A DNA stretch of 64,000 nucleotides, from the NCBI GenBank assembly GCA_038869515.1, contig JAWCQZ010000001.1, positions 450,119 to 514,118 of the forward strand, in the 5' to 3' direction. Positions 19,538 through 27,877 of the stretch are shown in pieces (the stretch's first letter is position 1; every line of letters starts with the position of its first letter). Source of the stretch: JAWCQZ01 sp038869515 [NCBI: Halobacteria archaeon]. GTDB lineage: Archaea; Halobacteriota; Syntropharchaeia; JACQPP01. A model generated the notes under the pieces. That model made no database searches, was not told the DNA's origin, and was given only the letters and a program-made list of their open reading frames with translations. The position numbers and the translations under genes are program-made.

Positions 19538-20562
19538 GAGCCGTGACCCTCCGGGGCCACGGGGGCCCCGAGGTCCTGAAGGTCGAGACCCTGCCCGACC
19601 CCAGACCCGGCCCCAAGGAGGCGCTCGTCCGGGTCAAGGCCTGCGGCCTGAACCACCTCGACGTCTGGGTCCGGAAGGGGCTGCCCAACCTCGAACTGGC
19701 CCATCCCCACATCCCGGGCGCCGACATCTCGGGAACCGTGGTGGAGGCCGGCCCCGGAGCCGGGCGGGAGTGGGTCGGGCGCGACGTGGTCCTCCAGCCG
19801 GGCCTCTCCTGCGGCGCCTGCCCCGCCTGCGCCTCCGGCCGCGACGACATGTGCCCCCGCTACGGCATCCTCGGCGAGCACCGCCCCGGGGGGTGCGCCG
19901 AACTGGTCGCCGTGCCCCGGGAGAACCTCATGCCCAAGCCCGCGCGCATCTCCCACGCGGAGGCCGCCTGCATCCCGGTGGTCTTCCTGACCGCCTGGCA
20001 CATGCTGGTCGCCCGCGCGCAGGTGCGCCCCGGTGAGAGCGTGGTGGTCATGGCCGCGGGCTCCGGGGTCGGCAGCGCCGCCGTCCAGATTGCGAAACTC
20101 TGGGGCGCCACCGTCATCGCCGCCGCCGGCTCTGCGGGAAAACTGGACCGGGCCCGGAAACTCGGCGCGGACCACGGAATCGACTACGGCACGGAGGACC
20201 TCGGAGCCCGCATCAAGGAGTTGACCGGCGGCAGGGGCGCCGACGTGATTGCCGACAGCGTCGGCGTCGCCCAGTGGGAGAGGATGGTCCGGGCTCTGGC
20301 CTGGGGCGGGCGGCTCGTGACCTGCGGGGCGACCTCCGGTTTCGACGCCAGGACCGACCTGCGCCACCTCTTCTTCCGTCGGCTCAGTCTGCTCGGGTCC
20401 ACCATGGGGTCGAAGGGGGAGCTGCACGATGTGATGCGCCACGTCGAGGCGGGGAAACTGAAACCGGTGCTTGACACCGTCTTCCCTCTCGAAAAGGTGG
20501 CGGAGGCGCACAAGAGGCTCGAAGGAAGGGAAGTGTTCGGGAAGTTGGTGCTGGAGTTGTAG
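19534..20562 (+). CDS. Zinc-type medium-chain dehydrogenase/reductase
   Basis: A 342-residue NAD(P)-dependent MDR enzyme. Catalytic-domain motifs are GLNHLDVWVRKG and HIPGADISGTV. A structural zinc lobe is visible as CGACPACASGRDDMC (four Cys, about residues 91-105). The Rossmann segment GSGVGSAAVQIAKLWGATV is near 172. Closest types are alcohol dehydrogenases and quinone-reductase-like enzymes; substrate is not predictable. It overlaps ygfZ by ATGA, so the two are probably co-transcribed. Confidence 0.85.
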   Translation: MRAVTLRGHGGPEVLKVETLPDPRPGPKEALVRVKACGLNHLDVWVRKGLPNLELAHPHIPGADISGTVVEAGPGAGREWVGRDVVLQPGLSCGACPACASGRDDMCPRYGILGEHRPGGCAELVAVPRENLMPKPARISHAEAACIPVVFLTAWHMLVARAQVRPGESVVVMAAGSGVGSAAVQIAKLWGATVIAAAGSAGKLDRARKLGADHGIDYGTEDLGARIKELTGGRGADVIADSVGVAQWERMVRALAWGGRLVTCGATSGFDARTDLRHLFFRRLSLLGSTMGSKGELHDVMRHVEAGKLKPVLDTVFPLEKVAEAHKRLEGREVFGKLVLEL

Positions 20563-20624
20563 CGGCGGCTCTTGCCCAGAACCTTCAAATGTAGGCGTTT
20601 CCCCGCCCCGTTTTTTGAAATATT

Positions 20625-20657
20625 GTGATGTGCGCGAGCATCGCGTGCGCACATCAC
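20625..20657. terminator. 11-bp hairpin between convergent genes
   Basis: GTGATGTGCGC at 20625-20635 pairs perfectly with GCGCACATCAC at 20647-20657. It lies between the dehydrogenase and hisB, and its right arm includes the hisB stop codon. A T-run (20611-20616) precedes it. Probably a bidirectional terminator. Confidence 0.6.
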
Positions 20658-21232
20658 AGTCTCCCCTTCGTGCTCGGAACCCTCCCGTGGGTCACCTGGG
20701 CCCCCCGCCGCAGGGCCACGCCCAGCGCCTTGAACAGCGCCTCCAGCATGTGGTGGTCGTCCTCGCCATCCGTCGCGGCGTGGAGGGTGACGCCCCCGTG
20801 CTTGGCCAGTTGCTCCAGGAAGTGGACCGCGCTCCGTGTCGCCAGGCCGCCGACCCTCTTTTCCACGAACTTGCCCTCGAAGGCGACGTAGGAGCGGCCC
20901 CCGAGGTCGAGGGCCACGGTTGCCAGGGACTCGTCCATGGGGACGGCGGCGCTGCCGAAACGCTCGATGCCCCGCCGGTCCCCGAGGGCCTTCGAGAGGG
21001 CCTGTCCCAGGACAATCGCGGTGTCCTCGACGGTGTGGTGGTCGCCGGTGGGAAGGTCTCCCCGGGCCCGGAGGTCGAGGTCCATGCGGCCGTGGAGGGC
21101 CATCGCCTCGAGGATGTGGTTGAAGAGAGGGATGCCGGTCCGGGCCTTGACCCGGCCCGTCCCGTCGAGGGAGAGGCGGCAGCGGATGGAGGTCTCCTTG
21201 GTTTTCCGCTCGACGGTGGCGGTGCGCGCCAT
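20654..21232 (-). CDS. hisB: Imidazoleglycerol-phosphate dehydratase
   Basis: Dehydrates imidazole glycerol phosphate in histidine synthesis. The 192-residue monofunctional enzyme has the two metal-binding His clusters, DHHTVEDTAI at about 65-74 and DGEDDHHMLEALFKALG near the C-terminus, with FNHILEAMALHG in the N-terminal half. The ATG at 21232 begins MARTATVERKTKET, matching family length. It follows hisA by 22 bases on the same strand and is probably its operon partner. Confidence 0.95.
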   Translation of the reverse strand: MARTATVERKTKETSIRCRLSLDGTGRVKARTGIPLFNHILEAMALHGRMDLDLRARGDLPTGDHHTVEDTAIVLGQALSKALGDRRGIERFGSAAVPMDESLATVALDLGGRSYVAFEGKFVEKRVGGLATRSAVHFLEQLAKHGGVTLHAATDGEDDHHMLEALFKALGVALRRGAQVTHGRVPSTKGRL

Positions 21233-21254
21233 GGGCAGGAATGGCTGCCGGTGA

Positions 21255-21971
21255 CTATACCCCTTTCTCCAGGGCGAGGGCTTCCGGGAGAGCGATTTTC
21301 CCCTCGTAGAGCCCCCGCCCCAGCACCGCTCCCGCAGCCCCGGCGTCGCGGATGGCCCGCACGTCGTCGAGGCTGGAGATGCCCCCCGCGACGAGGATGG
21401 GGACGCCCAATTTCGTGAGTTCCTTGACGGGCCCCAGGGGCAGCCCCCTCCCGCGCCCCTCCACATCCACGTTGGTGAAGAGGAAGGTTCCGGCGACCCC
21501 CTCGAACCGCTCGACCAGTTCCCGGGGCGTCGCTCCGGTTCCCCGCGTCCAGCCCCGCGTCGCCACCTCGCCCCTCCTCGCGTCCACCGCGACCACGACG
21601 GCCTCGGGCCCATACTGCTCCACGGTCCTCTCCACCATCTCGGGCCTCTCCACCGCCGCCGTCCCGAAGATGACCCGGCTCGCCCCCTGGCCGAGCCAGA
21701 AGGCGGCCCGGGTCAGGGTCCGGATGCCGCCCCCGACCTGGACCTTCGCGTCGCCCCGGGAGCGGACGATGTCGAGGAGGAGTTCCCGGTTGGAGCCCGC
21801 CCCCGCCGCGCCGTCGAGGTCCACCACGTGGAGCCACCGGGCCCCCGCGTCCACCCACCGCTGTGCGGCGGCCACCGGGTCCCCGAGATCGAGGAGGGTT
21901 CTCTCGCCCCCCTCCAGGACCACGGCGCGGCCCTTCTGGAGGTCCACGGCGGGATAGATGGCGAAGGCCAT
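21255..21971 (-). CDS. hisA: ProFAR isomerase (phosphoribosylformimino-AICAR-P isomerase)
   Basis: Isomerises 5'-ProFAR in histidine synthesis. A TIM barrel of about 238 residues: the start strand YPAVDLQKGRAVVL with the catalytic Asp, HVVDLDGAAG, QVGGGIRTL and the second-half VAVDARRGEVATRGW with its catalytic Asp, ending GISSLDDVR and AVLGRGLYEG. I use the ATG at 21971 (MAFAIYPAVDLQ); an ATG at 21986 would add five residues. An A/T-rich box near 21995-22003 fits transcription starting close to the ATG. A longer frame in this register is only overlap. Confidence 0.94.
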   Translation of the reverse strand: MAFAIYPAVDLQKGRAVVLEGGERTLLDLGDPVAAAQRWVDAGARWLHVVDLDGAAGAGSNRELLLDIVRSRGDAKVQVGGGIRTLTRAAFWLGQGASRVIFGTAAVERPEMVERTVEQYGPEAVVVAVDARRGEVATRGWTRGTGATPRELVERFEGVAGTFLFTNVDVEGRGRGLPLGPVKELTKLGVPILVAGGISSLDDVRAIRDAGAAGAVLGRGLYEGKIALPEALALEKGV

Positions 21972-22007
21972 GGTGGGGTTTTTCATCCGGCCTCCATAAC
22001 CTTTCGG

Positions 22008-22931
22008 ATGCCTCCGGAGGTTCTCGCGTTCGGCGCCCTCAACGTGGACCGCCTGGTGCGGGTCGATTTCATCCCCGGCTCCGGCGCCGAGACCTCGGGA
22101 CGCGAGGTGGAGCTCTCGCCCGGGGGGGCGGCGGGCAACTTCGCCGCAGGAATGGCCCGCCTTGGTCTCCGGTCGGGGCTGGTGGCGCGGGTCGGGAGCG
22201 ACCCGCACGGCGATTTCCTCCTCCGGGCCCTCCGGCGGGAGCGGGTGGATGTTCGCGGGGTCCGGAGGGTCGGAGGGTTCAGCGGCCGGGTGACCGCGAT
22301 GGTGGACCGGCAGGGGGAGCGCGCGCTCATCGTGGAGCCCGGGGTGAACGACGGATGGAAAGGCCTCCCCCCCTCCGTCCCGTTCGGTCGGGCCCGATGG
22401 CTCCACCTCACCTCCTTCGCCTGCACCGAGGGGGACGGGCCCCTGCGGGTCCAGGCCGCGGCCGCCCGTCTCTGCGCGGGCCGGGTCAGCCTCGACCCGG
22501 GAAACCTCTACGCGCGGCGCGGGGAGAGGGGGTTGCGTCCCCTCCTCCGGAGGACGGCGGTGCTGCTGCCTTCCGAGGAGGAGTTGCAGAAAATCACGTC
22601 GGGAGCGGCCGTTCCCGGGGCGGAGGCCCTCGCCGAGGGGGGGATGACCGTGGCGGTCAAGATGGGTCCTCGGGGCTGCTTCGCCACGAACGGCCGGGAG
22701 TCGGCCCGCCTGCCGTCGCTCGCGGCGAAGGTCGTGGACACCACCGGCGCGGGGGACGCCTTCGACTCCGGATTCATCTTCGGCCGCCTCCGCGGCCACC
22801 CACTGAGGGAGTGCGCCCTCCTCGGGAGCCTCGCCGCCGCGTCGTGCGTGGCGCGGGCGGGGGCGTGGACGGGGCTGCCGAGCCGGGCCGAGCTGCTGCG
22901 GAGATTCGAGACCGCCCGGGGGCGGATGTGA
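22008..22931 (+). CDS. PfkB-family (ribokinase-like) sugar or nucleoside kinase
   Basis: A 307-residue ribokinase-fold kinase. The N-terminal GALNVDRLVRVD, the GGAAGNFAAGMARLG substrate-binding segment (signature 1) and DTTGAGDAFDSGFIFG with the catalytic Asp (signature 2, about 244-258) are all present. The substrate could be a sugar, nucleoside or phosphosugar. The stop overlaps the MoaD start, so both come from one message; that pairing does not by itself define a pathway. It diverges from hisA 36 bases away. Confidence 0.85.
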   Translation: MPPEVLAFGALNVDRLVRVDFIPGSGAETSGREVELSPGGAAGNFAAGMARLGLRSGLVARVGSDPHGDFLLRALRRERVDVRGVRRVGGFSGRVTAMVDRQGERALIVEPGVNDGWKGLPPSVPFGRARWLHLTSFACTEGDGPLRVQAAAARLCAGRVSLDPGNLYARRGERGLRPLLRRTAVLLPSEEELQKITSGAAVPGAEALAEGGMTVAVKMGPRGCFATNGRESARLPSLAAKVVDTTGAGDAFDSGFIFGRLRGHPLRECALLGSLAAASCVARAGAWTGLPSRAELLRRFETARGRM

Positions 22932-23194
22932 AGGTCGCCCTCCGCGCGTTTGCATCTTGTCGAGAGGCGCTCGGGACCGATTTGATGGAGGTGGAGGCTC
23001 CGGCCGGCTCGACCCTCCGGGATCTGCTGCGCTCCCTGAAGTCGAAGGGCCTCGACGTGCTGGAGGGCGAAAATCTCCGCGCCGAGACCAACGTGCTGGT
23101 GAACGGGGAGCAGGTGGAGTACGGGAAGGGGCTGGATACCGTCCTGCAGGAGGGGGACGAGGTCGCCGTTTTCCCGCCGGTGGCGGGGGGCTAA
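22928..23194 (+). CDS. MoaD/ThiS-family sulfur carrier (ubiquitin-like)
   Basis: An 88-residue beta-grasp protein ending in Gly-Gly (FPPVAGG), the tail that is adenylated and thiocarboxylated by an E1-like enzyme. The fold elements VKVALRAFASCREALG, the LRDLLRSLKSKG helix and EVAVFPPVAGG are clear. It may carry sulfur for molybdopterin or tRNA, or act as a SAMP-type protein modifier. GTG start overlaps the kinase stop. A molybdopterin-fold protein and a CinA/MoaB-like protein also occur in the window. Confidence 0.85.
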   Translation: MKVALRAFASCREALGTDLMEVEAPAGSTLRDLLRSLKSKGLDVLEGENLRAETNVLVNGEQVEYGKGLDTVLQEGDEVAVFPPVAGG

Positions 23195-23318
23195 GCAGCC
23201 CCAAAAAAGTCCCCCCAGATTCCGGTGGGGAACCGGAAGGCCGGTATTTTGCTCCTTTCGCAACCCCGGAAGGAGCCTTCCAGAAAGGCTCGATGAGGAA
23301 GAATTAATTCGGCCTCAC

Positions 23319-24839
23319 TTAGCCCCGGTGCCCCGCCCGATCCAGCATCCGCTTCACCGCATTCAGCCTCCCCATCGCCTCCTCCCGCAACGCGTTGTAG
23401 CGCGGCGCATCGAGCAGCCCCCGTCCCCTCATGTACTCAAGGTTCTCCAGGGTCTTCTCCTCCCGCGCCCGCTCGCGGAGGAGCCGCGCGACCTCGCGGG
23501 GGACCGGGGGCGTCCGGGGCACGACGGGGCGTGGAGCCGGTTTCGGGGACGCGGGTTTCGACTTCTGGGGTTTCGTCGCAGGCGGCTTCTCCGGCTCCGC
23601 GAGCGGGCCCTTTTTTGGAACTCCCGGGCGCTCCCGCGGCGCCCCCTTCCGGCGCTTCAGGGCAGGCACTCTCGCGGGGAGCGACCTCAGGACCTTCCAC
23701 GCCTGCGGCAGCCCCGGGACCAGGAGGAGTCCCCGCTGGTGGAGGAATGCCAGGAGTGTCAGGGCCCATGCGGCCCCGGCGGCGGCCAGGAGCGTTCCAA
23801 CCGGGAGAGGTCCCGCGGGCTCGGGGGGCGGCGGCGCGGGGAGGTCGGCCGCAGAGGTCGGGACAGGCGATGGCTCGGGAACCCGGTCCGAGACGTTCAC
23901 AGCGGGCTCGGCAACTCTGGGCACCTCCACAAATCCGGTATCGAGCGTGTGGACGAGCCCCCCCTTTGCGCCCACCGCCGCCCGGGAGCCGTCCTGCGAC
24001 AGCGCGAGCGCCTCCACCGGGCGGAAGAAACTCCTGCGCCACAGGGTGGTCCAATCGGAGCCGAGGGCCGCCACGTCATCGCCCCACGCTGCCAGCAGGA
24101 ACGAGCCATTGGCCGAGAAGTCCAGGCCCGCGATGCTCAAGGGCGGCTCCAAGGTCCGGGTGAGCCTCTCGGTCCCGTTCCGGTCGAAGACACGGAGCCT
24201 CCCCTGGGCGCTCCCGATGGCCACCGCCGAGCCGTCCTCCGCCACCGCAAGGGCGGAGGTGGTCTGGACCGGCCGCCTCCACCTCTCCGCGGCCTGCCCG
24301 TCGAGGAGCAGGAGAGTGCCGGGGATGGAAACCGCGAGCGTGCCCCCGTCGGCCGAAAGGCCCAGGGCCTCCAGGGGCCCCTCCAGCCTCTGCCCGGTCA
24401 CGGGCCGCCCGTCCCGGTCCACGAAGACGAGGGTCCCGTCCTGGGTCCCGATTGCGGTGCGGAACCCCCGGGCTGCCACGGCCATCGAGTTCACCACCGC
24501 CGTGGCCCGGTAGGTCCAGAGGGGGGAGAAGTCGGAGCCCCGGAGGGTGATTTCGGTTCCAACGGCGGTGGCGAGGAACGAGCCGTCCGGGGCCGCGGCG
24601 AACTTCGGGACGATTCCGACGGGGAGGCTCCGGACCACCGAGCCGTTGTCGCCAAGCAGTGTGAGCGCCCCCCCGTGGACAGCCACGTAGGTCGCGTTGG
24701 GCGGCAGGGCGAGGCCGGTGACCCGGTCGAGGGCGGGGTAGGACCAGCGCTCCACCGGCTCCTGTTGGGCGGCCGCGGGAGCCAGGAGGGTCGCCAGGGC
24801 CGCCCACCCGAGGAGCCGCAGCAGCCCGCCCACGCTCAC
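23319..24839 (-). CDS. Secreted or membrane-anchored beta-propeller protein
   Basis: A 506-residue protein. Residues 1-25 form a signal peptide ending AAAQQ. Residues 30-300 repeat a GxxLAVxxxG / DG pattern of WD40- or PQQ-like propeller blades. A Pro-rich linker with N-x-S/T sites leads to one membrane segment at about 346-366 (PVGTLLAAAGAAWALTLLAF). The cytoplasmic tail is very Lys/Pro-rich and ends in a short helical region (about 445-505) resembling a SHOCT-like LLDAPRYNALREEAMGRL. GTG start overlaps the upstream gene's stop. The ligand is unknown. Confidence 0.7.
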   Translation of the reverse strand: MSVGGLLRLLGWAALATLLAPAAAQQEPVERWSYPALDRVTGLALPPNATYVAVHGGALTLLGDNGSVVRSLPVGIVPKFAAAPDGSFLATAVGTEITLRGSDFSPLWTYRATAVVNSMAVAARGFRTAIGTQDGTLVFVDRDGRPVTGQRLEGPLEALGLSADGGTLAVSIPGTLLLLDGQAAERWRRPVQTTSALAVAEDGSAVAIGSAQGRLRVFDRNGTERLTRTLEPPLSIAGLDFSANGSFLLAAWGDDVAALGSDWTTLWRRSFFRPVEALALSQDGSRAAVGAKGGLVHTLDTGFVEVPRVAEPAVNVSDRVPEPSPVPTSAADLPAPPPPEPAGPLPVGTLLAAAGAAWALTLLAFLHQRGLLLVPGLPQAWKVLRSLPARVPALKRRKGAPRERPGVPKKGPLAEPEKPPATKPQKSKPASPKPAPRPVVPRTPPVPREVARLLRERAREEKTLENLEYMRGRGLLDAPRYNALREEAMGRLNAVKRMLDRAGHRG

Positions 24840-25276
24840 CCCTTCCGCACCATCGGGACGTCCGGATGATTGGAGGATGTCTCGCGGAAGGGCCCCTCCC
24901 GCACCTCGATGGCGACGACGCCCTTGACGCTGGCGCAGGGATTGGACGAGCCCGGCATCACGAGCCGGAGGGGCCCTCCCTGGTCCTCCCGGAGGGGCCC
25001 CTCCCCGAGCCGCAGAAGGAGGAGCCCCAGGCGCCGGAACTCCTCCAGGGCCGCCACCCCGGCGAAGCCGTCGGAAGCGATGACCCGGACGTGGGTCGCG
25101 CCCGGGCTCGGCCCCGCCATCTCCAGGAGGCGTTCGACCGGGACTCCCTCTGCGGTCGGCTCGGGCCTGAACGGGCTCAGGGGCCCCCGGCTCCGGGGAA
25201 GCCGCGCGAGGAGGGAGCCGGGGAGTTCGAGGGGCGTCCGGACGGCGCCGGTGACGCGGAGGGCAGGGGGGCTCAC
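24836..25276 (-). CDS. Molybdopterin-binding (sulfite oxidase-like) fold protein
   Basis: A 146-residue protein resembling the core of the oxidoreductase molybdopterin-binding domain: VTGAVRTPLELP, GVPVERLLEMAG, THVRVIASDGFAGVAAL, then GPLRLVMPGSSNPCASVKGVVAIEV. It is much shorter than a full sulfite oxidase and keeps one Cys (NPCASVKG), so whether it binds the cofactor is uncertain. GTG start overlaps the apgM stop and its own stop overlaps the propeller start. A role with the exported propeller protein is plausible but unproven. Confidence 0.65.
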   Translation of the reverse strand: MSPPALRVTGAVRTPLELPGSLLARLPRSRGPLSPFRPEPTAEGVPVERLLEMAGPSPGATHVRVIASDGFAGVAALEEFRRLGLLLLRLGEGPLREDQGGPLRLVMPGSSNPCASVKGVVAIEVREGPFRETSSNHPDVPMVRKG

Positions 25277-26448
25277 GGCTTCAGCAGAAGGTCCATGAGG
25301 CCGGTCGCCTTCCTGTGCCCGAGGGAGCCATTGGCCGCCGAGGCCTCGCTGAAATCGGGCCCGTCGCCCTTCCCGCGCGGCGCGGGCCAGAGGGCGAAGG
25401 GGACCGGCTCCGGAGTGTGGCGCTTCAGGGCCACCGGCGTGTAGTGGTCGGTGGTCAGGAGCGCCCGCACCGGCTCGCCGAGTTCCGGGAGGCCGTCGAG
25501 GACCGGGCCGACGCACCGCCGGTCGAAGTCCTCCAGCGCCCGCAACTTGTTCTTCAGGGAGCCCTCGTGGCCCGCCTCGTCGGTGGACTCGACGTGGAGG
25601 TAGAGCAGGTCCACCCGGCGCAGGGCGTCGAGGGCCGCCCGGGCCTTCCCCTCGTAGTTGGTGTCGTAGTAGCCGGTCGCGCCCGGGACCTCGATGACCT
25701 CGAACTTCAGGTACCGCCCGACGCCGCGGAGCAGGTCCACGGCGGTGATGATGGCCCCGCGCGCGCCGAACTTCTCCTCGAAGGGCCGCACCTTCGGCGC
25801 TTTCCCGCAGCCCCAGAACCAGATCATCGTCGCCGGCGGCTTTCCGGCCTCCCGGCGCTTCCGGTTCACCGGGTGGTCCGCGAGCACCGCACGGGAGTCG
25901 AGCATGAACTTGCGGAGGACCGGGTCGCGGGGCAGATGGGGCTCGAAGGGCTTGTCGGAGATGTTGTGGGGCGGGGTGCACTGGGACTCCACCCCGTCGC
26001 GCCGGATGAGCAGGTTCCGGTAGGAGACGCCGGGTAGGAAATCGAAGCCGTCGCCCCCGAGTTCCTCCTGAACCGCCCGCATCAACTCGGCCCCCTCCTG
26101 ACTGGTGATGTGGCCCGCGGAGTAGTCCTTCATCACTCCGCTCTCGACCCAGACGAGGTTGCACCGATAGGCGACGTCTGTCGGGCCGAGGGGGATGTTC
26201 CGGGCCGCCGCCTCCAGGGGCGCCCGCCCCGTGTAGAACTCGGAGGGGTCGTAGCCGAGTATCGCCATGTTGGCCACGTCGGAGCCGGGCTCCAGCCCGG
26301 GGGGGCAGGTGGTCGCCGTCCCCAGCAGCCCCTCTCGGGCGAGGCGGTCCATGTTGGGTTTCTTCGCGGCCTGAAGCGGCGTCCGGTTCCCCAGTTCGGG
26401 GATCGGGTAGTCCCCCATGCCGTCGCCGAGGAAAATGATGCGCTTCAT
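25273..26448 (-). CDS. apgM: Cofactor-independent phosphoglycerate mutase, archaeal type
   Basis: Interconverts 3- and 2-phosphoglycerate without bisphosphoglycerate. The 391-residue alkaline-phosphatase-superfamily enzyme begins IIFLGDGMGDYPIPELGN (metal-binding Asp), has the catalytic Ser region GLEPGSDVANMAILGYDP at about 50-67, HVESTDEAGHEG near 278 and TTDHYTPV near 323. An ATTAATA box at 26470-26476 lies about 25 bases before the ATG. It heads a three-gene overlapping operon with the molybdopterin-fold and propeller proteins. Confidence 0.92.
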   Translation of the reverse strand: MKRIIFLGDGMGDYPIPELGNRTPLQAAKKPNMDRLAREGLLGTATTCPPGLEPGSDVANMAILGYDPSEFYTGRAPLEAAARNIPLGPTDVAYRCNLVWVESGVMKDYSAGHITSQEGAELMRAVQEELGGDGFDFLPGVSYRNLLIRRDGVESQCTPPHNISDKPFEPHLPRDPVLRKFMLDSRAVLADHPVNRKRREAGKPPATMIWFWGCGKAPKVRPFEEKFGARGAIITAVDLLRGVGRYLKFEVIEVPGATGYYDTNYEGKARAALDALRRVDLLYLHVESTDEAGHEGSLKNKLRALEDFDRRCVGPVLDGLPELGEPVRALLTTDHYTPVALKRHTPEPVPFALWPAPRGKGDGPDFSEASAANGSLGHRKATGLMDLLLKP

Positions 26449-26523
26449 CGACCCTCCTGTCGGGTCGGGGAATTAATACGCCTTCGCAAACCTCCGCCGC
26501 GGCGCGGCGGCCCCCTCCTCCGG

Positions 26524-27126
26524 TCAGGAGAGCCCCTTCCGGACCTCCGCCTCGACCCTGCGCGCCACATCGGCCGGGCTCCCATCGGCGGGGACCGCCA
26601 CCACCCGCCCCGGCTCCTCCTCCGCCACCCGGAGGTAGTTCTCCTGGACCCGCCGGAGGAACCTCTCTTTCTCGAAGGCGGTCCTCCCCCCCCTCCGCCC
26701 CTGCAGCCGGCGCACCGCCTCCCGGGGGTCGAGGACGAGGAGCACGGTCCGGTCGGGCCAGACGCTCCAGGGCCGGTGGGCCTCCCGGAGCCACTCCACA
26801 GGGTCTCCCGCCACCCGCCCGCGCAGGGTCTCCCCCTGGTAGGCGAGGCGGCTGTCGGAGTAGCGGTTGGTCACCACCGGCAGGCCCCGCGCGAGGGCGG
26901 GGCGGACGGTTCGCGAGAGGTGGAGCGCGTGGTCGGCGAGGAAGAGGTGGGCGAGGGCGAGGGGGTCGGCGTGCCGCCGCAAACTTTCCCGGATGGTCCG
27001 CCCAAGCCAGCCGCCGGTGGGCTCGGCAGTGAAGAGCGCTCCGTGGAAACGGGGGCGGAGGAGCCGGAGGACCGTGTCCTTCCCCGCACCGTCGATGCCT
27101 TCGATGGAGACGAGGCGGCCCGCCAT
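26524..27126 (-). CDS. tmk: Thymidylate kinase
   Basis: Phosphorylates dTMP to dTDP. The 200-residue P-loop kinase starts AGRLVSIEGIDGAGKDTVLRLL with Walker A GIDGAGKD, then the DRY-like NRYSDSRLAYQGE and the lid region LQGRRGGRTAFEK. The ATG at 27126 is used; an ATG at 27150 would add eight residues and lies in the promoter, where TTTGATATG (27147-27155, minus strand) is a TATA-like box. The gene diverges from the decayed saccharopine dehydrogenase-like gene. Confidence 0.9.
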   Translation of the reverse strand: MAGRLVSIEGIDGAGKDTVLRLLRPRFHGALFTAEPTGGWLGRTIRESLRRHADPLALAHLFLADHALHLSRTVRPALARGLPVVTNRYSDSRLAYQGETLRGRVAGDPVEWLREAHRPWSVWPDRTVLLVLDPREAVRRLQGRRGGRTAFEKERFLRRVQENYLRVAEEEPGRVVAVPADGSPADVARRVEAEVRKGLS

Positions 27127-27153
27127 TGTGTCGCCCTCGACTCCCCGCATATC

Positions 27154-27175
27154 AAACTGCTGCCGCAGGCAGTTT
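27154..27175. repeat. Small palindrome in the tmk divergent promoter
   Basis: AAACTGC (27154-27160) and GCAGTTT (27169-27175) are inverted, with TGCCGCAG between. CATATC flanks it directly on both sides. It sits between divergent starts at 27126 and 27203, so it may be an operator. Confidence 0.4.
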
Positions 27176-27202
27176 CATATCCGGGGACTCCGACCGCTCC
27201 TC

Positions 27203-27774
27203 ATGCGCATCGTGGTCCTGGGCGGCGCGGGGGACATGGGGAGGCAGGTCTGCAAGGAGCTCGCGGCCAGCCCGGAGGTTTCGGAAATCGCGGTAGCCGA
27301 CATCAGCCTCGACCGGGCGCAGGAGGTGGCGAAGGGTCTCGGCTCGATGGCCCGGGCCGCCCGCCGCATGGAGCGGCTGGAGGAGGTCCGCATCGCCTTC
27401 ACCGGGGACGCCCAGGATGCCGAGGGCCTCGCCAACGTGGAGCACGCGCTGCACATGTTCACCGGCGAGGTCGCGGCCCACCTGGGCGGCAAACCGGTCC
27501 GGGTCCGGGCGGGAACCGGCCGCGAGATCGTGGAGTTCCCGCCCCCGGTGGGCCCCGTCCCGGTCTACTATGCCGGCCACGCCGAGCCGGTCACCCTGCC
27601 CCGCTTCATCCCGGGGCTGCAGACGGTGACCCTGAAGGGCGGCATCACTCCGCCGTGGCGGGCGACGTCTCGAAGCCCGGAGTCTTCGCCCCCGAGGGAT
27701 GCGTGGAGCCGGAGAAGTTTTTCCCTCTCCTGGAGGCCCGCGGGGTGAGGGTGGAGACTCGGGAAGATGGCTGA
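27203..27774 (+). pseudogene. Decayed saccharopine dehydrogenase-like NAD(P)-binding protein
   Basis: The frame begins with a good Rossmann start (MRIVVLGGAGDMGRQVCKELA) and then jumps, after about residue 48, to a segment that belongs much later in this family (ARRMERLEEVRIAFTG, HALHMFTGEV, AEPVTLPRFIPGLQTVTLKGG). Near 27650 the frame is lost; the true family C-terminus (AGDVSKPGVFAPEGCVEPEKFF) continues in another frame to 27774. So about 90 residues are missing in the middle and a further stretch before the end, with a frameshift. An intact homologue is normally 370-400 residues. An assembly error is the alternative. Confidence 0.6.
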
Positions 27775-27877
27775 GAGGGAGCAGGAGGCCATCGAGCGCA
27801 GGGCGGAGTCGCGGCGCCGCAACAAGAGGCGGCCCCGCTACCGGCACGCCAGGCCCTACCGGAAGCCGCTCAAATGA
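27767..27877 (+). CDS. Possible 36-residue basic protein
   Basis: A short ATG frame of strongly basic composition (ESRRRNKRRPRYRHARPYRK). Its start overlaps the end of the decayed dehydrogenase frame (ATGGCTGA), and its end overlaps the convergent FlaJ-like gene by eight bases. It could be a genuine small nucleic-acid-binding protein or chance coding in GC-rich DNA. No family recognised. Confidence 0.3.
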   Translation: MAEREQEAIERRAESRRRNKRRPRYRHARPYRKPLK

